NCBI GenBank assembly: GCA_964489055.1
Contig: CAZAXF010000049.1
Location: 1 to 22,709, forward strand
DNA length: 22,709 bases
DNA from: 66-474 sp964489055
Lineage (GTDB): Bacteria > Pseudomonadota > Gammaproteobacteria > Xanthomonadales > Rhodanobacteraceae
Reading direction: 5' to 3'
The notes beneath the pieces are model-generated. The model was not told where the DNA came from. It saw only the letters and a list, made by a program, of their open reading frames with translations, and did no database searches. Of this stretch, positions 14,523 to 22,103 are shown piece after piece. Each line of letters opens with the position of its first letter. Position 1 is the stretch's first letter. The position numbers and the translations under genes are program-made.

Positions 14523-15089
14523 ATGGGTCTGATCCAGGCCATCGACAAGACGATGCACAACCCGCTTCCGGTCGGGAAGGTGGACGACATCCTGCGTCCG
14601 GAAGCCGACAACCCGATCATGCAGCGCGGCTTCGGCGTGACCACGGTGGACGCGCTGTTCAACTGGGCGCGCACCGGGTCGATGTGGCCGATGACCTTCG
14701 GGCTGGCCTGCTGCGCGGTGGAAATGATGCACGCGGGCGCATCGCGCCTGGACCTTGACCGTTACGGCGTGATCTTCCGTCCCAGCCCGCGCCAGTCGGA
14801 TGTGATGATCGTGGCCGGCACGCTGTGCAACAAGATGGCGCCGGCGCTGCGCAAGGTGTACGACCAGATGCCAGAGCCCAAGTGGGTGATTTCCATGGGT
14901 TCGTGCGCCAACGGCGGCGGCTACTACCACTATTCGTACTCGGTGGTGCGCGGCTGCGACCGCATCGTGCCGGTGGACATCTATGTTCCCGGCTGCCCAC
15001 CGACCGCCGAGTCACTGGTTTACGGGATCCTGCAGTTGCTGAAGAAGATCCGCCGCACCAGCAGCATTTCCGCGCGTTTGCATCCATGA
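14523..15089 (+). CDS. nuoB: NADH-quinone oxidoreductase subunit B
   Basis: A 188-residue peripheral-arm subunit carrying iron-sulfur cluster N2, the last electron carrier before quinone. The four ligands are present: the tandem C63-C64 (GLACCAVE), C128 (GSCANGG) and C158 (PGCPPTAE). I chose the ATG at 14523 (MGLIQAIDKT), which matches the family start; a TTG at 14505 would overlap nuoA and has no support. The stop overlaps the nuoC start by ATGA, suggesting coupled translation. Confidence 0.97.
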   Translation: MGLIQAIDKTMHNPLPVGKVDDILRPEADNPIMQRGFGVTTVDALFNWARTGSMWPMTFGLACCAVEMMHAGASRLDLDRYGVIFRPSPRQSDVMIVAGTLCNKMAPALRKVYDQMPEPKWVISMGSCANGGGYYHYSYSVVRGCDRIVPVDIYVPGCPPTAESLVYGILQLLKKIRRTSSISARLHP

Positions 15090-15826
15090 ACCGGACCACA
15101 CCCGAACAGCTGGCCGAGCGCCTGCGCGCGCATTTCGGCGACCGCATCGCGAGCGCCGACGTGTCGCACGCGCAGGCGACCATCGAGGTCGCGCCCGCGC
15201 GCCTGGTCGAGGTATGCACCGAGCTGCGCGACGAGCCGCAATTCCACTTCGAGCAGTTGACCGACCTGTGCGGCGTGGACTTCCTGGGTTTCGGCGAGGG
15301 CGAATGGCCGGGTTCGCACAGCGCCACCTCCGAGGGTTTCGGGCGCGGCGTGACCGGCGAGGCGGTGCAGGGGCGCTTTGGATGGGAAAATCGTCCGCGG
15401 CACCCGCAGTTCCTGGGCCGTTTCGCCTCGGTGGTGCACCTGATTTCCTACCAGCACAACATCCGCCTGCGGGTGCGCTGCTTCGCGCCCGAGGACGCGT
15501 TGCCGGTGCTGCCCACGCTCACCGGCGTGTGGCCGGCGGCGAACTGGTACGAGCGCGAGTCGTTCGACCTGTACGGCATCGTTTATGACGGCCACCCGGA
15601 CCTGCGCCGCATCCTCACCGACTACGGTTTCGTCGGCCATCCGTTCCGCAAGGACTTCCCGCTGATCGGCAACGTCGAGGTGCGCTATGACCCCGAGGCC
15701 GGTCGCGTGGTGTACGAGCCGGTCACCTCGGTGACCCCGCGCGTGACCGTGGCGCGCGTGGTGCGCGAAGACTCGCGCTGGACGTCCGCGCGCGAGGAAG
15801 CCGCCGACGACTGGAAGGACAACTGA
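15086..15826 (+). CDS. nuoC: NADH-quinone oxidoreductase subunit C
   Basis: A 246-residue hydrophilic peripheral-arm subunit, separate from NuoD, unlike the E. coli NuoCD fusion. The core motifs are WYERESFDLYGI (residues 154-165), HPDLRRILTDYGF (170-182) and GHPFRKDFP (184-192). Residues about 69-112 form a variable, Gly-rich insertion before the FASVVHLIS strand, which also varies in related NuoC proteins. The start overlaps the nuoB stop; nuoD follows after 2 bp. Confidence 0.96.
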   Translation: MNRTTPEQLAERLRAHFGDRIASADVSHAQATIEVAPARLVEVCTELRDEPQFHFEQLTDLCGVDFLGFGEGEWPGSHSATSEGFGRGVTGEAVQGRFGWENRPRHPQFLGRFASVVHLISYQHNIRLRVRCFAPEDALPVLPTLTGVWPAANWYERESFDLYGIVYDGHPDLRRILTDYGFVGHPFRKDFPLIGNVEVRYDPEAGRVVYEPVTSVTPRVTVARVVREDSRWTSAREEAADDWKDN

Positions 15827-15828
15827 CG

Positions 15829-17103
15829 ATGGCCGGGACCGACAACGAAAGCGGCGAAATCCGCAGCTACACCATGAACTTCGGTCCCCAGCACCCGGCC
15901 GCGCACGGTGTGTTGCGCCTGGTGATGGAAATGGAAGGCGAGACCATCGTGCGCATCGATCCGCACATCGGACTGCTGCATCGCGCAACCGAGAAGCTGG
16001 CCGAATCCAAGCCGTTCAATCATTCGATCGGTTACATGGACCGTCTCGACTACGTGTCGATGATGTGCAACGAGCACGCCTACGTGCGCGCCATCGAGCA
16101 GTTGATGGGCATCGAGCCGCCGGTGCGCGCGCAGTGGATCCGCACGCTGTTCGACGAGGTCACCCGCATCCTCAACCACCTGATGTGGGTCGGTTCCAAC
16201 GCGCTCGACCTTGGCGCAATGGCGGTGTTCCTGTACGCGTTCCGCGAGCGCGAGGAACTGATGGACGTGTACGAGGCGGTGTCGGGCACGCGCATGCACG
16301 CCACCTACTACCGCCCCGGCGGCGTCTATCGCGACCTGCCCGCGAAGATGATCAAGTACAAGGAATCGCCCTGGCACAAGGGCAAGGACCTCAAGCGCAT
16401 GAACGCGTGGCGCGAAGGGTCGATGCTGGACTTCCTGGATGCATTCGCCCAGGACTTCCAGCACAAGGTCGACGAGTACGAAGACCTGTTGACCAACAAC
16501 CGGATCTGGAAGCAGCGCACCGTCGACATCGGCATCGTCAGCCCCGAGCAGGCCTACGCGCTGGGCATGACCGGCCCGATGCTGCGCGCTTCGGGCATCG
16601 AGTGGGACCTGCGCAAGAAGCAGCCCTACGCCAAGTACGCCGAGGTCGATTTCGACATTCCCGTCGGCACCCGTGGCGACTGCTACGACCGCTACCTGGT
16701 GCGCATGGCCGAGATGCGCCAGTCGGCGCTGATCATCCGCCAGTGCGTGGACTGGCTGCGCAAGAACCCGGGGCCCGTGATTACCGACAACTACAAGGTC
16801 GCGCCGCCCAGCCGCGAGGACATGAAGGAATCGATGGAAGCGCTGATCCACTGGTTCAAGCTGTTCACCGAGGGCTACAGCGTGCCGGCCGGCGAAACCT
16901 ACGCCGCGGTCGAGGCGCCCAAGGGCGAGTTCGGCTGCTACATGATTTCCGACGGCGCCAACAAGCCCTTCCGCGTGCACCTGCGCGCACCGGGCTTCCC
17001 CCACCTGGCATCGATCAACGAGATCACCGCCGGACACATGCTGCCCGACGTGGCCGCGATGATCGGCACCTACGACCTGGTGTTCGGGGAGGTGGATCGA
17101 TGA
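15829..17103 (+). CDS. nuoD: NADH-quinone oxidoreductase subunit D
   Basis: A 424-residue 49-kDa-type subunit that forms the quinone pocket with NuoB. QHPAAHGVLR (residues 21-30) and Y69 in IGYMDRLDY correspond to the quinone-contacting histidine and tyrosine known from Thermus Nqo4. Other family stretches are WIRTLFDEVTRILNHL, RMHATYYRPGGV and the C-terminal ITAGHMLPDVAAMIGTYDLV. It appears complete. The stop is followed 4 bp later by the start of a heptamer repeat array, so the operon is interrupted here by 157 bp of non-coding sequence before nuoE. Confidence 0.97.
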   Translation: MAGTDNESGEIRSYTMNFGPQHPAAHGVLRLVMEMEGETIVRIDPHIGLLHRATEKLAESKPFNHSIGYMDRLDYVSMMCNEHAYVRAIEQLMGIEPPVRAQWIRTLFDEVTRILNHLMWVGSNALDLGAMAVFLYAFREREELMDVYEAVSGTRMHATYYRPGGVYRDLPAKMIKYKESPWHKGKDLKRMNAWREGSMLDFLDAFAQDFQHKVDEYEDLLTNNRIWKQRTVDIGIVSPEQAYALGMTGPMLRASGIEWDLRKKQPYAKYAEVDFDIPVGTRGDCYDRYLVRMAEMRQSALIIRQCVDWLRKNPGPVITDNYKVAPPSREDMKESMEALIHWFKLFTEGYSVPAGETYAAVEAPKGEFGCYMISDGANKPFRVHLRAPGFPHLASINEITAGHMLPDVAAMIGTYDLVFGEVDR

Positions 17104-17107
17104 AGGC

Positions 17108-17248
17108 GGGACTCGGGACTCGGGACTCGGGACTCGGTTCGAGGTCCACGACGGTCAATGGTTGTGCGGACAGCCCCGGATTTTCGGTGCATGCTCCCGT
17201 GGTGCGGATTGTGCTTTCCCGAGTCCCGCGTCCCGAGTCCCGAGTCCC
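17108..17248. repeat. mirror-image heptamer arrays in the nuoD/nuoE spacer
   Basis: Four GGGACTC units at 17108-17135 face four GAGTCCC-type units at 17221-17248 (one is GCGTCCC). The arms are complementary, so the nuo mRNA could form a stem of about 28 bp with an 85-nt loop. The left arm starts 4 bp after the nuoD stop; the right arm ends exactly where the nuoE ribosome binding site begins. The same layout recurs between nuoF and nuoG. Confidence 0.92.
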
Positions 17249-17254
17249 GGAGGA
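17249..17254 (+). promoter_or_regulatory. nuoE ribosome binding site abutting the repeat
   Basis: GGAGGA lies 6 bp before the nuoE ATG at 17261 and directly after the last GAGTCCC unit. It selects this ATG over earlier in-frame starts whose codons run through the repeat. A hairpin of the arrays would end right at this site and could affect initiation. Confidence 0.8.
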
Positions 17255-17260
17255 TCGCGC

Positions 17261-17788
17261 ATGAAACCCACCGGCAACTACGACAAGGTCAAGAACGTCG
17301 ACCCGATGGCGGTGTTGACGGACGCTACGCGCGCGCGCATCGACCATTGGGCCGCAAAGTTTCCGCCCGAGCGCAAGCGTTCGGCGCTGATCCAGGGTTT
17401 GATGGCCGCGCAGGAGCAGAACGAGGGCTACCTGACCGACGAGTTGACCGCGGCGGTGGCAAAGTACCTTGGCGTGCTGCCGGTATTCGCGTACGAGGTC
17501 GCCTCGTTCTATTCGATGCTGGAGACGCGGCCGGTCGGCCGCCACAACGTCGCCGTGTGCACCAACATCTCGTGCTGGCTGAACGGTGCCGACGAAATCG
17601 TGCGCCACTGCGAGGAAAGGCTGGGCGTGAAGCTGGGCGAGAGCACGGCCGATGGCCGTGTCTATCTCAAGAAGGAAGAAGAGTGCCTGGCCGCTTGCTG
17701 CGGCGCGCCGATGATGACGGTGGATGGCGATTACCACGAAAAGCTGACGCCCGAGAAGGTCGATGAAATCCTGGATGCATTGAAATGA
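17261..17788 (+). CDS. nuoE: NADH-quinone oxidoreductase subunit E
   Basis: A 175-residue 24-kDa-type subunit of the NADH-oxidising module. The [2Fe-2S] cluster N1a ligands are C100 and C105 (CTNISC) plus C142 and C146 (CLAAC). The N-terminal helical domain contains ALIQGLMAAQEQNEGYL, typical of the thioredoxin-like family. The start is fixed by GGAGGA. It is flanked on both sides by repeat-filled spacers, unusual within an otherwise overlapping operon. Confidence 0.96.
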   Translation: MKPTGNYDKVKNVDPMAVLTDATRARIDHWAAKFPPERKRSALIQGLMAAQEQNEGYLTDELTAAVAKYLGVLPVFAYEVASFYSMLETRPVGRHNVAVCTNISCWLNGADEIVRHCEERLGVKLGESTADGRVYLKKEEECLAACCGAPMMTVDGDYHEKLTPEKVDEILDALK

Positions 17789-18008
17789 CTGGCGAAGACA
17801 TGACGAGACGAAGAGACGAAGAGATGAAGAGACGGGAAGGCGAAGAGGCGAGCGTCGTCTCATCGCCTGAGCGAGCGCAGCGAGCGTCGTTTCCTCGTCT
17901 GAGCGAGCGCAGCGAGCGTCGTCCCTCCATCCAGACGAGCGCAGCGAGCAGCTTCATGTTTGCGTGACCACGCATCACCCACGGATTTGGCACACCACCA
18001 GAATCGAC
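17789..18008. repeat. repeat-filled nuoE/nuoF spacer
   Basis: The first part (about 17800-17855) is purine-rich, with recurring ACGAAGAG/GAAGAGACG words. Then CTGAGCGAGCGCAGCGAGCG begins two identical 24-nt units (17867-17890 and 17899-17922), and a shorter third copy lies near 17934-17951. The words contain GAGCGCAGCGAGC, the reverse complement of a 13-mer in the amgK/murU spacer. Nothing here looks coding. Confidence 0.8.
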
Positions 18009-19072
18009 ATGCCCTACGGACCCGCCCCCAAAGACCACCAGGTCGTCTACACCACGCTCCACTTCGATGAGCCGTGGACGCTCGAGAACTACCGCAAGAC
18101 CGGTGGCTGGCAGGCGTGGGAGAAGCTTGTGGCCGAAAAGCCCGATCCGTCGACCATCATCGACGAATTGAAGAAAAGCGCGCTGCGCGGTCGTGGCGGC
18201 GCGGGCTTCCCGACCGGCATGAAGTGGTCGTTCATGCCGCGCAGCGCGCCGGGCCAGAAGTACATCCTGTGCAACTCCGACGAGTCCGAACCGGGTACCT
18301 GCAAGGACCGCGACATCCTGCGGTTCAACCCGCACGCGGTGCTCGAGGGCATCGCGATCGCCTGCTACGCGACCGGCTCGACGGTGGCGTACAACTACCT
18401 GCGCGGCGAATTCCACCACGAGCCGTTCGAACGCATGGAGCAGGCCCTGCGCGAAGCCGGCGAAGCGGGCCTGCTGGGCACCAACATCCGCGGCAGCGGC
18501 ATCGACGTCACCATCCACAACGCGGTCGGCGCCGGCGCCTACATCTGCGGCGAGGAAACCGCGCTGATGGAGTCGCTGGAGGGCAAGAAGGGCTGGCCGC
18601 GCTACAAGCCGCCGTTCCCGGCCAACTTCGGCCTGTACGGCTGCCCCAGCACCATCAACAACACCGAGACCTTCGCCTCGGTGCCGGCGGTCCTGCGCAA
18701 GGGTGCCGACTGGTTCCTCAACATCGGCAAGCCGAACAACGGCGGGCCCAAGATCTTCTCGGTCTCGGGCCACGTCAACAAGCCGGGCAACTACGAGGTT
18801 CCGCTGGGCACGCCCTTCAAGGACCTGCTGGAACTGGCCGGCGGCGTGCGCAACGGGCACAAGCTGAAGGCGGTGATTCCCGGCGGGTCGTCGATGAAGG
18901 TCCTGCCGGCCGACAAGATGATGGCCTGCAACATGGACTTCGACTCGCTGCGCGACGCCGGCTCGGGCCTGGGCTCGGGCGCGGTGATCGTGATGGACGA
19001 GACCACCTGCATGGTGCGCGCATGCCAGCGGGTCGCCCGCTTCTACCACATGGAATCGTGCGGCCAGTGCAC
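18009..19072 (+). CDS. nuoF: NADH-quinone oxidoreductase subunit F, N-terminal part up to the assembly gap
   Basis: The first 354 residues of the 51-kDa-type subunit, which binds NADH, FMN and cluster N3. GRGGAGFPTGMKWS (residues 61-74), CNSDESEPGTCKDRD (88-102) and GAGAYICGEETALMESLEG (174-192) form the NADH/FMN site. It runs into the gap at ESCGQC, in the middle of the N3 cluster motif. I prefer the ATG at 18009 (MPYGPAPKDHQ), since homologues start shortly before GPAPK; GTG at 17964 is an alternative with no better ribosome binding site. The last 112 bp (18961-19072) reappear in diverged form after the gap, so this gene model is not reliable at its 3' end. Confidence 0.93.
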
Positions 19073-19082
19073 NNNNNNNNNN
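19073..19082. other. assembly gap (10 N)
   Basis: Ten N, a customary placeholder length, split nuoF. The flanking 112-bp segments are homologous (see findings), so the gap probably hides an overlap of contig ends rather than missing sequence. Confidence 0.98.
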
Positions 19083-19444
19083 GCACCGGCCTGGGCTCGG
19101 GCGCGATCGTGGTGCTCGACGACAGCGTGTGCTGCGTGAAGTTCGCCTGCCGCATCTCGCAGTTCTTCCACAAGGAGTCCTGCGGCCAGTGCACCCCGTG
19201 CCGCGAAGGCACCGGCTGGATGCACCGCGTGCTCTCGCGCATCGTCGCCGGTGGCGGTACCACCGAAGACCTGCATCGCCTGCGTGCGATCGCCGGCCAG
19301 ATCGAAGGCCACACCATCTGCGCCTTCGGCGAAGCCGCCGCGTGGCCGGTGCAGGCCTTCCTCGCCCATTTCTGGGACGAGTTCGAGTACTACTGCGAGC
19401 ACGGGCATTCGATGCTCGATGCGGGCGCGGAGGTGGCGGCATGA
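19083..19444 (+). CDS. nuoF: NADH-quinone oxidoreductase subunit F, C-terminal part after the assembly gap
   Basis: The C-terminal 119 residues, in a different frame from the part before the gap because the N count is arbitrary. It repeats the stretch GLGSGA...ESCGQCT and continues as TPCREGTGW, giving the N3 [4Fe-4S] motif C-x2-C-x2-C, with the fourth cysteine probably in HTICAFGE. If the duplicated 37 residues are counted once, the full protein would be about 437 residues, normal for NuoF. The stop at 19442-19444 is followed 5 bp later by a heptamer array. Confidence 0.9.
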
Positions 19445-19449
19445 ATGGC

Positions 19450-19610
19450 GGGACTCGGGACTCGGGACTCGGGACTCGGGCAAGGCCCGCGTCCTGCCAC
19501 GTCCTGCTCTTTCATGGTTGTCGGCTGGCCGCGACAGCAATTCAAAGCGATTATCTTCCGGTTCCCCGCCGTTTCGACTCCCGAGTCCCGAGTCCCGAGT
19601 CCCGAGTCCC
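19450..19610. repeat. mirror-image heptamer arrays in the nuoF/nuoG spacer
   Basis: Four GGGACTC units (19450-19477) face five GAGTCCC-type units (19576-19610, the first being GACTCCC). The arms are complementary across a 98-nt centre. As in the nuoD/nuoE spacer, the left arm starts just after a stop codon and the right arm ends at the ribosome binding site of the next gene. The two centres differ apart from a short shared word (ATGGTTGT). Confidence 0.92.
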
Positions 19611-19615
19611 GGGAG
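19611..19615 (+). promoter_or_regulatory. nuoG ribosome binding site abutting the repeat
   Basis: GGGAG lies 7 bp before the nuoG ATG at 19623 and immediately follows the last GAGTCCC unit. It supports the chosen start. Confidence 0.7.
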
Positions 19616-19622
19616 AAACCGC

Positions 19623-22103
19623 ATGAGCGCCCAGCCCAAAGACACCACGCCGCCGGTCGAGATGGTCGAGTTCGAGATCGACGGGCACCCGATCACCGCG
19701 CCCAAGGGTTCGATGATCATCCAGGCGGCTGACGCCGCGGGGATTCCGCTGCCGCGGTTTTGCTACCACAAGAAGCTGCCGATCGCGGCGGTGTGCCGGC
19801 AGTGCATGGTCGAGGTCGAGATGAACGGGCGCCCGATGCCCAAGCCGCAGGTCGCGTGCGCGACCCCGGTGGCGGCGGGCATGAAGGTGAGCACCAGGTC
19901 CGAGCTTGCGATCCGCGCGCAGCAGAACGCGCTGGAGTTCGTGCTGATCAACCATCCGCTGGACTGCCCGATCTGCGACCAGGGTGGAGAGTGCGAGCTG
20001 CAGGACCTTTCGATGGGATTCGGCCGCGGGATCACCCGCTTCACCGAACGCAAGCGCACCGTCAGTGACGAGAACGTCGGGCCGCTGGTCGCCACCGAAA
20101 TGACCCGCTGCATCCATTGCACGCGCTGCGTCCGGGTGCTGGGCGAGATGGCCGGCAGCTTCGAGTTCGGCGACTTCGACCGTGGCGACAAGCACATGGT
20201 GGGCACCTGGATCGGGCGCGGCATCGACTCGGAGCTCTCGGGAAACGTGATCGACGTGTGCCCGGTGGGCGCGCTGACCGACAAGGTGTTCCAGTTCAAG
20301 GCGCGTGCCTGGGACCTGGCCGCCAAACCCTCGATCGGCTACCACGACGCGCTGGGCTCGAACCTGTGGCTGCACAGCCTGCGCGGGCGCGTGCTGCGCG
20401 CGGTACCGCGCGACAACGAGGCCATCAACGAGTGCTGGCTGGCCGACCGTGATCGCTACAGCCACGAGGCCTTGTACGTGGACGACCGCGTGCAGAAGCC
20501 GATGATCCGCAGGAACGGCGAGCTGGTCGAAGTCGAATGGGACCAGGCGATCGAATTCGTTGCCGAGGGCCTGAAGCAGGCCGGTGGCGAGGTCGGCGCG
20601 CTGCTCGCGCCGATGACGTCGTGCGAGGAAGGGCATTTGCTCTCGCGGCTGGTGCGCGGCCTCGGCGGCGACCGCATCGAACATCGACTGCGGGTGCAGG
20701 ATACGAGCGACGGCGGCCCGGCAGGCGCGACGTTCCAGATGTCCGTGGAAGAGGTCGCGCAGATTCGCGCCGGCCTGCTGGTCGGCAGCAACCTGCGCCA
20801 CGAAATGCCGCTGCTGAACCAGCGCGTGCGCCGCGCCACCCGGCACGATTCCTCGAAGCCGCAGGTCGCCAACATCGCCAACTACGACATCGCCACCGTC
20901 GATGGCGCGGCGATCCACCTGGTCAATCCGCTGGCCTTCGAATTCAACTACGACGTTGCCAGCGAAACCATCGTGCCGCCGCAGGCCATGGCCGACGCGC
21001 TGGCCGCGATCGCGGCCGCCGCGGGCGCCGGCGGCGAGGGCCTTTCGCAGCCCGTGGCGGACCTCGTTGCCGCGGCGCAGCCGGATGAACAGGCCCGGGC
21101 GGTGGCGAAGTCGCTGCGCGACGCCGCGCGTTCGGTGGTGATCTTCGGCGACATCGCCGTGCAATCGGGCGACGCCGCCTGGCTGCGCGAACTGGCCCGC
21201 GCGATCGCCCGTGCCACCGACAGTGCTTTCAACGAACTGCCGCCGGGCGCCAACGCCGTGGGCCTTGCGCGCGTGGGTGCGCTCTCGCCCGGTGGCGTCG
21301 CCGCGATGCTGGAGCAACCGCCGCGGGCGCTGCTGACCTGGCAGGCGCACGCGCAGGACTCGTTTGCGCCGACGGCCTTCGACAAGGCGCGCGAGGCTGC
21401 GGCGTTCCACGTGCATGCCGGTGCCTACGCCGACGAGCAAGTGCTCGCCACCGCCGACGCGGTATTGCCCCTCGGCCTGCCACCGGAAATCGACGGCACC
21501 TACTTGAACGTCGACGGCATCGTGCAGCCCGTGCCGGCAGCGGGCGGAACCCTGCCGGGCGAGGCGCGGCCGGGCTGGAAGGTGCTGCGTGCGCTGGGTG
21601 GCGCGTTGGGGATAGACGGGTTTGATTTCGTGACGCTTGAAGATCTGCATCATGCGATCGGGTCGCTGTCGGGACCGGGGACCGGGACTGCGGAGGCAGG
21701 ATGCCGGAGCGAACGGCAAAGCCGGCCCGAAGGGCGAGCCGCAGGAGCGGCGAGTTTCCAGGGACCGGACTCCAGGTTGTCCGCGCGTGCATCGGTACCC
21801 GAAGACGCCATGGTGCGCGTCGCCACGGTCGGTATCTACCGCACCGACGCGGTGGTGCGACGCGCCAGGGCGCTGCAGGCACACCTTCTCAATCGCGCGC
21901 CGGCACTGCGGATCTGCGCCGAAGACGCACGCCGGCTGGGCGTGCTCACCGGCGCCAGGGCCGACGTCAACGGCAGCGTGCTGCCGGTCGAAGTCGATGA
22001 CGCGGTGCCGCGCGGTTGCGCGTGGATCGAGTCCGCGCTGGCGGAAACCGGCGCATTGCCGCCGCACGGCGCGGCGCTCACCATCAAGGCGGTGACCGCA
22101 TGA
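19623..22103 (+). CDS. nuoG: NADH-quinone oxidoreductase subunit G
   Basis: An 826-residue 75-kDa-type subunit holding the chain of iron-sulfur clusters. The N-terminal ferredoxin domain has C47, C58, C61 and C79 (N1b). HPLDCPICDQGGEC gives H111, C115, C118 and C124 (N5). CIHCTRC gives C163, C166, C169, with C213 in VCPVGAL (N4). A molybdopterin-oxidoreductase-like domain without obvious cofactor role follows. Residues about 683-718 are encoded by an inserted repeat (21671-21776) that keeps the frame, lying in the linker before the last domain. Near the end, the stop overlaps nuoH by ATGA. The open frame extends upstream to 19251, but the RBS and the family start support 19623. Confidence 0.95.
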   Translation: MSAQPKDTTPPVEMVEFEIDGHPITAPKGSMIIQAADAAGIPLPRFCYHKKLPIAAVCRQCMVEVEMNGRPMPKPQVACATPVAAGMKVSTRSELAIRAQQNALEFVLINHPLDCPICDQGGECELQDLSMGFGRGITRFTERKRTVSDENVGPLVATEMTRCIHCTRCVRVLGEMAGSFEFGDFDRGDKHMVGTWIGRGIDSELSGNVIDVCPVGALTDKVFQFKARAWDLAAKPSIGYHDALGSNLWLHSLRGRVLRAVPRDNEAINECWLADRDRYSHEALYVDDRVQKPMIRRNGELVEVEWDQAIEFVAEGLKQAGGEVGALLAPMTSCEEGHLLSRLVRGLGGDRIEHRLRVQDTSDGGPAGATFQMSVEEVAQIRAGLLVGSNLRHEMPLLNQRVRRATRHDSSKPQVANIANYDIATVDGAAIHLVNPLAFEFNYDVASETIVPPQAMADALAAIAAAAGAGGEGLSQPVADLVAAAQPDEQARAVAKSLRDAARSVVIFGDIAVQSGDAAWLRELARAIARATDSAFNELPPGANAVGLARVGALSPGGVAAMLEQPPRALLTWQAHAQDSFAPTAFDKAREAAAFHVHAGAYADEQVLATADAVLPLGLPPEIDGTYLNVDGIVQPVPAAGGTLPGEARPGWKVLRALGGALGIDGFDFVTLEDLHHAIGSLSGPGTGTAEAGCRSERQSRPEGRAAGAASFQGPDSRLSARASVPEDAMVRVATVGIYRTDAVVRRARALQAHLLNRAPALRICAEDARRLGVLTGARADVNGSVLPVEVDDAVPRGCAWIESALAETGALPPHGAALTIKAVTA
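21671..21776. repeat. interspersed repeat inserted in frame in nuoG
   Basis: The segment starts with GGGACCG-type heptamers (21671-21689), continues with a palindrome-rich block from GGAGGCAGGATGCCGGAGCG, including CGGCAAAGCCG, and ends near GGGACCGGACTCC. The encoded residues (Gly, Arg, Ser, Ala-rich) do not resemble the rest of NuoG. The block resembles intergenic repeats of Xanthomonadales genomes, recalled from general knowledge. Reading frame is kept across it. Confidence 0.75.

Noticed and set aside
17162..17260. Longer nuoE starting at 17162
   Set aside because: The extension is encoded by the spacer and repeat, and GGAGGA clearly serves the ATG at 17261.
17867..17951. Two 24-nt units at a 32-bp period in the nuoE/nuoF spacer considered as a mini-CRISPR
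   Set aside because: The interval between units is only 8 bp and the third copy is degenerate; no cas genes nearby.
19073..19139. Frameshift or premature stop in nuoF
   Set aside because: The frame change is caused by the arbitrary 10-N gap, so no biological mutation can be claimed.
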